From assembly GCA_963635575.1 (NCBI GenBank), contig CAVHFU010000003.1, positions 6,874-70,873 of the forward strand: a stretch of 64,000 bases of DNA, read 5' to 3'. The first letter of the stretch is position 1. Every line of letters starts with the position of its first letter. The notes beneath the pieces were generated by a model. The model saw only the letters and a program-made list of their open reading frames with translations, did not search any database and was not told the DNA's origin. A program made the translations under genes and the position numbers. The DNA is from RGIG9151 sp963635575. Lineage in GTDB: Bacteria; Bacillota; Clostridia; TANB77; RGIG9151. Positions 59,930 through 64,000 of this stretch are shown here, in pieces.

Positions 59930-60033
59930 TGACCACCTGGGACAGGTCTAAAACAGGAAAGTTGTAAAATGAGCTATCAACGCCATTACGTATTTTAATT
60001 TCTTTGACCAAAAAGAACCGTCCCTAATGGTCA
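59930..60033. repeat. Small inverted-repeat element (MITE-like), copy 2
   Basis: A 104-bp element sharing both ends with 41660-41764: TGACCA at the left, GACCAAAAAGAACCGTCCC and TGGTCA at the right. The core is unrelated. It lies between two divergent genes and its right end touches the 5' region of spoVB. Confidence 0.8.
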
Positions 60034-60080
60034 TAAATAAAATGAGCTTTCAATATACATTGGCTAGGAGCGTGATTAAT

Positions 60081-61601
60081 TTGAAAAAGTTCACATTCAT
60101 AAAAAACGCAGTCATAATGACAGTTACTGCTTTCATTTTACGCGGACTTGGCGTACTGCTTAGAGTATTCCTATCCAGTAAAATCGGTGCCGAAGGCATG
60201 GGACTTTATCAAATTATATTTTCCGTTTATGCCCTAGCCTCGACCTTTGCCACAGCCGGTGTTTCAACCGCAGTTATAAGAATAGTAACAGACGAAATGG
60301 CTTCAGGCACTAAGCAAACTGTACTAAAAGCTTTTAAAAAGACCTTGTACATATGTATGATTTGGGGATTATTTTTATCTATTATCTTTTATTATTCAGC
60401 CGAATTTATCGGCAAAAATTGGATAAATGATGTGCGTACAATTCCATCACTAAAAATACTTGTATTTGCCCTACCTTTTATGAGTATGACTTCCTGCATA
60501 AAGGGTTATTTTATAGCATATCGACGAGTTTCTATTCCGTCAGAAGCTCAAGTGCTAGAGCAAATAGTGCGATTTGTACTAATTTTCATCATAATAGATT
60601 TATTTATACCATACGGTATTGATGCATGCTGTACTGCCATAATAATAGGCGATGTAATTGCCGAGATGTCCTCTTGCACATATTCGTACATTGCATATCT
60701 AAAAGAAAAACGTCGTCATGGCAATGCCTATCTTGCAAAAAATCAAAAAAGTGGTCCTGTGCTAAAAAAGGCATTAAATGTTGCCGGACCTATTGCCCTC
60801 AACAAATATTTAAATACGATTTTAAGAACATTCGAAAATATGTTAGTACCGGAATGTTTAAGAGAATTTTCATCTTCTCGTGAAAAGTCACTAGAACAGT
60901 TTGGTATGTTAAAAGGGATGGCTATGCCAATTTTATTCTTTCCTGCCTCTCTTTTAACTGCATTCTCAACATTACTAATTCCTGAAATGGCTGAAGCAAA
61001 AAGCCTAGGGCAAGAACGAAAAGTATCCGCAATAGCAAACAAAACACTTCAAATCTCCATAACCTTGTCTATACTTATAGCCGGAATATTTATGGCATTT
61101 CCATATGAATTAGCCGAACTCATTTACAAAGATTTAGAAGTAGGCTTTATAATTTACGCACTCGCACCAATCGTGCCCTTTATGTACTTAGAGACTGTCG
61201 TAACCGGAATCCTTCAAGGATTAAATCAACAAATACACTCACTAAAATATAACATTTTTGACTCCGTCATACGAATTAGCCTCATCTACCTATTAGTACC
61301 ACAAAAAGGCTTAAACGCTTTTATATTCATAATGATTTTAAGTAATATCACAACATCATCATTAAACATTTATAGGACTTTAAAAATAACAAATACAAAA
61401 ATACAGTGGTTAAAATGGATTATACTCCCATCAACCGCTGTATTAATATCGATAATCGCTATGACACTTTTACTTAAAAACTTAATGTTACCAAGTCTCT
61501 ACTATGTAGTTATCGGAACAGTAATAATATCAATCACTTATTTTGCAATACTATTTTTAACAAAAGCATTAAAGTTAAAAGACTTATCACTTAGCATTTA
61601 A
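60081..61601 (+). CDS. spoVB: Stage V sporulation protein B-like MOP-family flippase
   Basis: A 506-residue membrane protein with about 14 helices of the polysaccharide flippase (MOP/MATE-like) superfamily: RGLGVLLRVFLSSKIGAEGMGLYQIIFSVYALASTFATAGVSTAVIRIV near the start and GILQGLNQQIHSLKYNIFDSVIRI later, as in SpoVB. It probably flips a lipid-linked precursor for spore cortex. TTG 60081 after TAGGAG is chosen over an ATG at 60027 that lies inside the repeat. Confidence 0.88.
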   Translation: MKKFTFIKNAVIMTVTAFILRGLGVLLRVFLSSKIGAEGMGLYQIIFSVYALASTFATAGVSTAVIRIVTDEMASGTKQTVLKAFKKTLYICMIWGLFLSIIFYYSAEFIGKNWINDVRTIPSLKILVFALPFMSMTSCIKGYFIAYRRVSIPSEAQVLEQIVRFVLIFIIIDLFIPYGIDACCTAIIIGDVIAEMSSCTYSYIAYLKEKRRHGNAYLAKNQKSGPVLKKALNVAGPIALNKYLNTILRTFENMLVPECLREFSSSREKSLEQFGMLKGMAMPILFFPASLLTAFSTLLIPEMAEAKSLGQERKVSAIANKTLQISITLSILIAGIFMAFPYELAELIYKDLEVGFIIYALAPIVPFMYLETVVTGILQGLNQQIHSLKYNIFDSVIRISLIYLLVPQKGLNAFIFIMILSNITTSSLNIYRTLKITNTKIQWLKWIILPSTAVLISIIAMTLLLKNLMLPSLYYVVIGTVIISITYFAILFLTKALKLKDLSLSI

Positions 61602-61603
61602 AA

Positions 61604-62173
61604 TTAGCCTTTTTTCGCTATATCATACAGTTTCATAAAAAGCTCACCGGTCGCAATGCTGTCATCCTTTGCACGGTGACGCTTATCTGTATTTATATTA
61701 AACCAGTGAATCATAGTCTCAAGTTTATGATTAGGCGCTTTATCTACATATTTACGAGCTAGAGCTAAAGTATCAAAAATATATCTATCCTGTAAGTTTA
61801 GACTTAGCCCGTTTCTAAGAAGGAAATCCAAGTCAAACCTTACATTATGTCCAACAATATTCGAATCACCTATAAACTTGCAAAAATATGGCATAATTTC
61901 TCTTATAGTAGGGGCTTCTGCAACATCAGCATCTCTTATACCATGAATTGCAGTAGCGTATGCCGGAATTGGCATCCCGGGGTCTACATAAGTATCAAAG
62001 ACATCAACAACTTTATCATTTAAGAACTTAACTCCTGCCAATTCAACAATCCTATGCTTTTCACCAATTCCAGTAGTCTCTATATCTATAACAACATAAT
62101 TTCCGGGGTTTTTATTTAAAATATCATCATCAAACATTTTAAACGAATACCTCTTCATTTTCTCATTTACCAT
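61604..62173 (-). CDS. DnaQ-like 3'-5' exonuclease
   Basis: A 189-residue DEDDh exonuclease: Exo I VVIDIETTGI (D-x-E), Exo II VGHNVRFDLDFL, Exo III HRAKDDSIATGELF. Related to the proofreading subunit epsilon/PolC exonuclease but stand-alone; probably acts in repair or RNA/DNA trimming. ATG 62173 follows GAGGTG. Confidence 0.94.
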   Translation of the reverse strand: MVNEKMKRYSFKMFDDDILNKNPGNYVVIDIETTGIGEKHRIVELAGVKFLNDKVVDVFDTYVDPGMPIPAYATAIHGIRDADVAEAPTIREIMPYFCKFIGDSNIVGHNVRFDLDFLLRNGLSLNLQDRYIFDTLALARKYVDKAPNHKLETMIHWFNINTDKRHRAKDDSIATGELFMKLYDIAKKG

Positions 62174-62285
62174 TCATAAACACCTCAAAACCATATTAAT
62201 ACATATTTCCCTAACTTTCAATATTTAAAATTTACTTTGCGCATCAATTTACTTAATTAAAAAACACATTTTCCGTCAAAACCAC

Positions 62286-62314
62286 TTGAAAAACTACTCA
62301 TTCTCTGTTATATT
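62286..62314 (+). promoter_or_regulatory. SigA promoter of the TPR-like gene
   Basis: TTGAAA (62286-62291), 17-bp spacer, TATATT (62309-62314), followed by an AGGTGG ribosome site. Confidence 0.7.
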
Positions 62315-62348
62315 TACAATTGTTCAAGAAAAAAATAGGTGGTAGAAA

Positions 62349-62912
62349 ATGTTGAAGAAAAAAGCAAGAATTTTAATAATAGCTATAACATTTATAGTTA
62401 GCATATTATCGGTTTATTTTAAGTTATTATACATATTTATTCCTGTTTCTTTGCTTATGGTTTACATGGTTTTCGCTTATTTTAAGTTTGCATCGGTAAG
62501 CCTTGCATTTAAGCAAATCAGACAAAAACGTCTAAAAGAAGCATATCAATTGCTACTCGACACTCCTAACCCAAAGCTTTTAACAAGAGGAGAAAAAACA
62601 TATTACTATTGGGGTATGGGAATTATAAAGATAAGCGAAGATAAGTTTGATGAAGCAGAAAGAGAATTTTATAACGCATTACGTTTTGGTATTACAACAC
62701 CAAATAATATGGTCGTAATTAACCTCTCTTTAGCACAAATATGTATGTATAAAGAAGAATTTGAAAAAGCCGCTGTTTATTTAGATGAAGCTAAACGAAT
62801 TCCTCATAAACCGGAATTAAATGTGATACTCTATGAATTAGAAGATAAATTAGAAAGATTAGCTAGACAGGAATTGTTACCTGAAAGCTGTAAACCTTCA
62901 ATAATGGTATAA
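62349..62912 (+). CDS. Small membrane-anchored TPR-like protein
   Basis: A 187-residue protein with two N-terminal membrane helices (~8-25, ~28-47) and a soluble helical region (~55-175) with TPR-like pairs (GEKTYYYWGMGIIKISEDKFDEAEREFYNALRFG). Function unknown; topology puts the TPRs in the cytosol. Confidence 0.82.
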   Translation: MLKKKARILIIAITFIVSILSVYFKLLYIFIPVSLLMVYMVFAYFKFASVSLAFKQIRQKRLKEAYQLLLDTPNPKLLTRGEKTYYYWGMGIIKISEDKFDEAEREFYNALRFGITTPNNMVVINLSLAQICMYKEEFEKAAVYLDEAKRIPHKPELNVILYELEDKLERLARQELLPESCKPSIMV

Positions 62913-62936
62913 AGTGGACTATATTAGTCCACTTTT
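62911..62936 (+). terminator. Terminator of the TPR-like gene
   Basis: Perfect 10-bp stem (62911-62920 with 62926-62935), then Ts. Confidence 0.9.
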
Positions 62937-62939
62937 TTG

Positions 62940-62968
62940 TTGACATTTTAAAAACTTTATGTTAATAT
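62940..62968 (+). promoter_or_regulatory. SigA promoter of the 63049 gene
   Basis: Perfect TTGACA (62940-62945), 17-bp spacer, TAATAT (62963-62968). The UTR includes a possible AAAGTG/CACTTT hairpin (~62994-63014). Confidence 0.75.
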
Positions 62969-63048
62969 ACCAAGGTAAATCAATAATCCGCAAAAGTGGG
63001 CTTTTCCTCACTTTAACCACTCTGTTTTATTTAAAAAGGAGAACTATT

Positions 63049-63687
63049 ATGGCAAACTTTGGAGACAACATGAGAGAATTCGTAAAAAATAACAACAATT
63101 CCAAAAAGGAAATAATCCCAAGGCTTATCGTCGAACAGGAACTTGAGAAACTCGCGGAACATCTTACCACTAGCACCCCAAAAGGGCAAATTCGATACGA
63201 ACTTGTCAAATACGAGCGCTTCAAGCAAAAAATTGCCTGGAAGGTTCACAAAAGCTCAAGCAATATCTTGTTATGTAGCCGAATTCATCAAATTGCACAA
63301 GAAAAAAGCCTTTTCTTCTATTTTCCCCATTCTTCTGCGGAACTTCGTTATATGAAATTTCACGGAAATGACAGACTTCTGTTCTATGCCAACGCCATAG
63401 AACAGAATCAAAACTGTCTTAGAGATTTGGTTGAATATTGGTTTGAGGATTCTATTTTACCTGCTTTTGAGCATTCAATAAAAATAGTTTGTTCCAAAGG
63501 AAACTATCGCAATTCGTATTCATTTCATTTTTACTTTAACTTTCTCCTTGATGTAATAGCCTTCTACGAAATAACTACTACAGGTGCAGATGAACTTGAA
63601 ACAATTTTTTCCGAACTTTGTGCAAAGAATGGCATTAGCCTAGTAAACTTCAACTTCAAGTACACCCAAGCTATGCTTTCTCTTTAA
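63049..63687 (+). CDS. Hypothetical protein
   Basis: A 212-residue protein with no signal peptide or membrane segment. A basic N-terminal third (KNNNNSKKEIIPRLIVEQELEKLAEHLT) and a mixed C-terminus rich in Phe and Tyr (FHFYFNFLLDVIAFYEI). No family recognised. ATG 63049 follows AAAGGAG and replaces a 30-residue longer frame. It has its own promoter and terminator. Confidence 0.78.
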   Translation: MANFGDNMREFVKNNNNSKKEIIPRLIVEQELEKLAEHLTTSTPKGQIRYELVKYERFKQKIAWKVHKSSSNILLCSRIHQIAQEKSLFFYFPHSSAELRYMKFHGNDRLLFYANAIEQNQNCLRDLVEYWFEDSILPAFEHSIKIVCSKGNYRNSYSFHFYFNFLLDVIAFYEITTTGADELETIFSELCAKNGISLVNFNFKYTQAMLSL

Positions 63688-63702
63688 AACCTTTTTAACA
63701 AC

Positions 63703-63750
63703 AAAAAGGACTAAAGCCTTATGCTTATGCATAATGCTCTAGTCCTTTAT
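63703..63750. terminator. Terminator after the 63049 gene
   Basis: Outer stem 63705-63713 with 63740-63748 and an inner TTATGC/GCATAA stem, with A/T flanks. Confidence 0.85.
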
Positions 63751-63766
63751 TATTCGCTGTTTTCTT

Positions 63767-63856
63767 CTAAATATGGGTTGTCCCTTTTTTTACGTTTTTT
63801 ACCAATTTATTATTTCTAGAAACTATTACATTAGTAAAAAACTTTAGTAAATTCAT
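63767..63856 (-). CDS. Possible 29-residue basic peptide
   Basis: A short frame with an excellent ribosome site (AGGAGG, eight bases before ATG 63856). It begins MNLLKFFTNVIVSRNNKLVK, a hydrophobic start followed by a basic tail. Possibly a small membrane peptide; no homology can be claimed. Confidence 0.4.
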   Translation of the reverse strand: MNLLKFFTNVIVSRNNKLVKNVKKGTTHI

Positions 63857-63936
63857 GGGCGTAACCTCCTTTTAGATAAATTTATAAAATCAACTGCAAT
63901 TTATATTGGTAATTTATTTTAGTGACTTAACCATTT

Positions 63937-64000
63937 TTATACTTCATCAACATAAATCTCGTCATTTACAGCTACAACCGTATACTTTCGTAAATTAGGT
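63937..64000 (-). CDS. C-terminal fragment of a gene cut by the window edge
   Basis: The last 20 codons of a minus-strand frame ending YVDEV and TAA at 63937-63939. Too short to identify. Confidence 0.6.
   Translation of the reverse strand, partial: PNLRKYTVVAVNDEIYVDEV

Noticed and set aside
59951..60033. ATG 60027 as the start of the flippase gene
   Set aside because: It lies within the repeat's right end, and TTG 60081 has a proper TAGGAG ribosome site.
1..64000. CRISPR arrays, rRNA or tRNA genes, full insertion sequences
   Set aside because: I saw no regularly spaced repeats, no tRNA cloverleaf with CCA-type ends and no transposase gene; a covariance search was not possible.

Overview
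The window comes from a low-GC, endospore-forming, Gram-positive anaerobe of the Clostridia type. The evidence is sporulation genes throughout (spoIIE, the spoIIAA-spoIIAB-sigF operon, spoVB, ytvI, ricT), strong AGGAGG-type ribosome sites, frequent TTG/GTG starts, AT-rich DNA, S-layer homology (SLH) surface proteins and pyruvate phosphate dikinase. The species cannot be named from the sequence alone.

Layout. 1-3450: a partial ArsR-family metal sensor, spoIIE and a divergent PP2C-like protein. 3578-9839: a surface-adhesion module. A sigma-D-like promoter and a cyclic-di-GMP-I riboswitch control a secreted M34/PPEP-like metalloprotease, which converges on a 1442-residue SLH/VWA adhesin; an unknown lipoprotein follows. 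9898-14624: ppdK and an inserted Nudix plus adenosylhomocysteinase-like fusion gene bracketed by a 293-bp perfect direct repeat. 14798-15937: rmuC.

15957-34952: the most unusual region, a type IV secretion-like locus. It has a VirB3-VirB4 fusion ATPase, three VirB6-like paralogues (one with an extracellular carbohydrate-binding-like region), a membrane-anchored Ig-like protein, a VirB2-like pilin and a VirD4 coupling ATPase. It also has a small protein, an ECF-like sigma factor and a PI3/4K- or HipA-like kinase protein. The small protein and the kinase, otherwise unrelated, end in the same AR-x-x-VSLDEL tail at the same distance from the C-terminus, which makes them candidate substrates with a shared secretion signal. 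No relaxase, integrase or attachment site is visible, so this looks like a protein-secretion or contact apparatus rather than a conjugative element. Downstream genes (solute-binding lipoprotein, CPBP protease, STAS protein, acyltransferase) are closely spaced with it.

35043-41524: a signalling operon with a CHASE2 adenylate cyclase, FecR and NHL/SLH-like envelope proteins, an RsbW-type kinase and a cyclic-nucleotide-binding PP2C phosphatase. Together they look like a cAMP-gated partner switch. 41660-42008: a small inverted-repeat element and a probable 6S RNA with its promoter.

42023-64000: mostly housekeeping genes (glgA, recG, ytvI, murG, trxA, ricT, holB, yaaR, tmk, sigF operon, ispA, xseAB, nusB, spoVB, a DnaQ-like exonuclease) with a few unknown proteins, a second copy of the small repeat, and a cut gene at the right edge.
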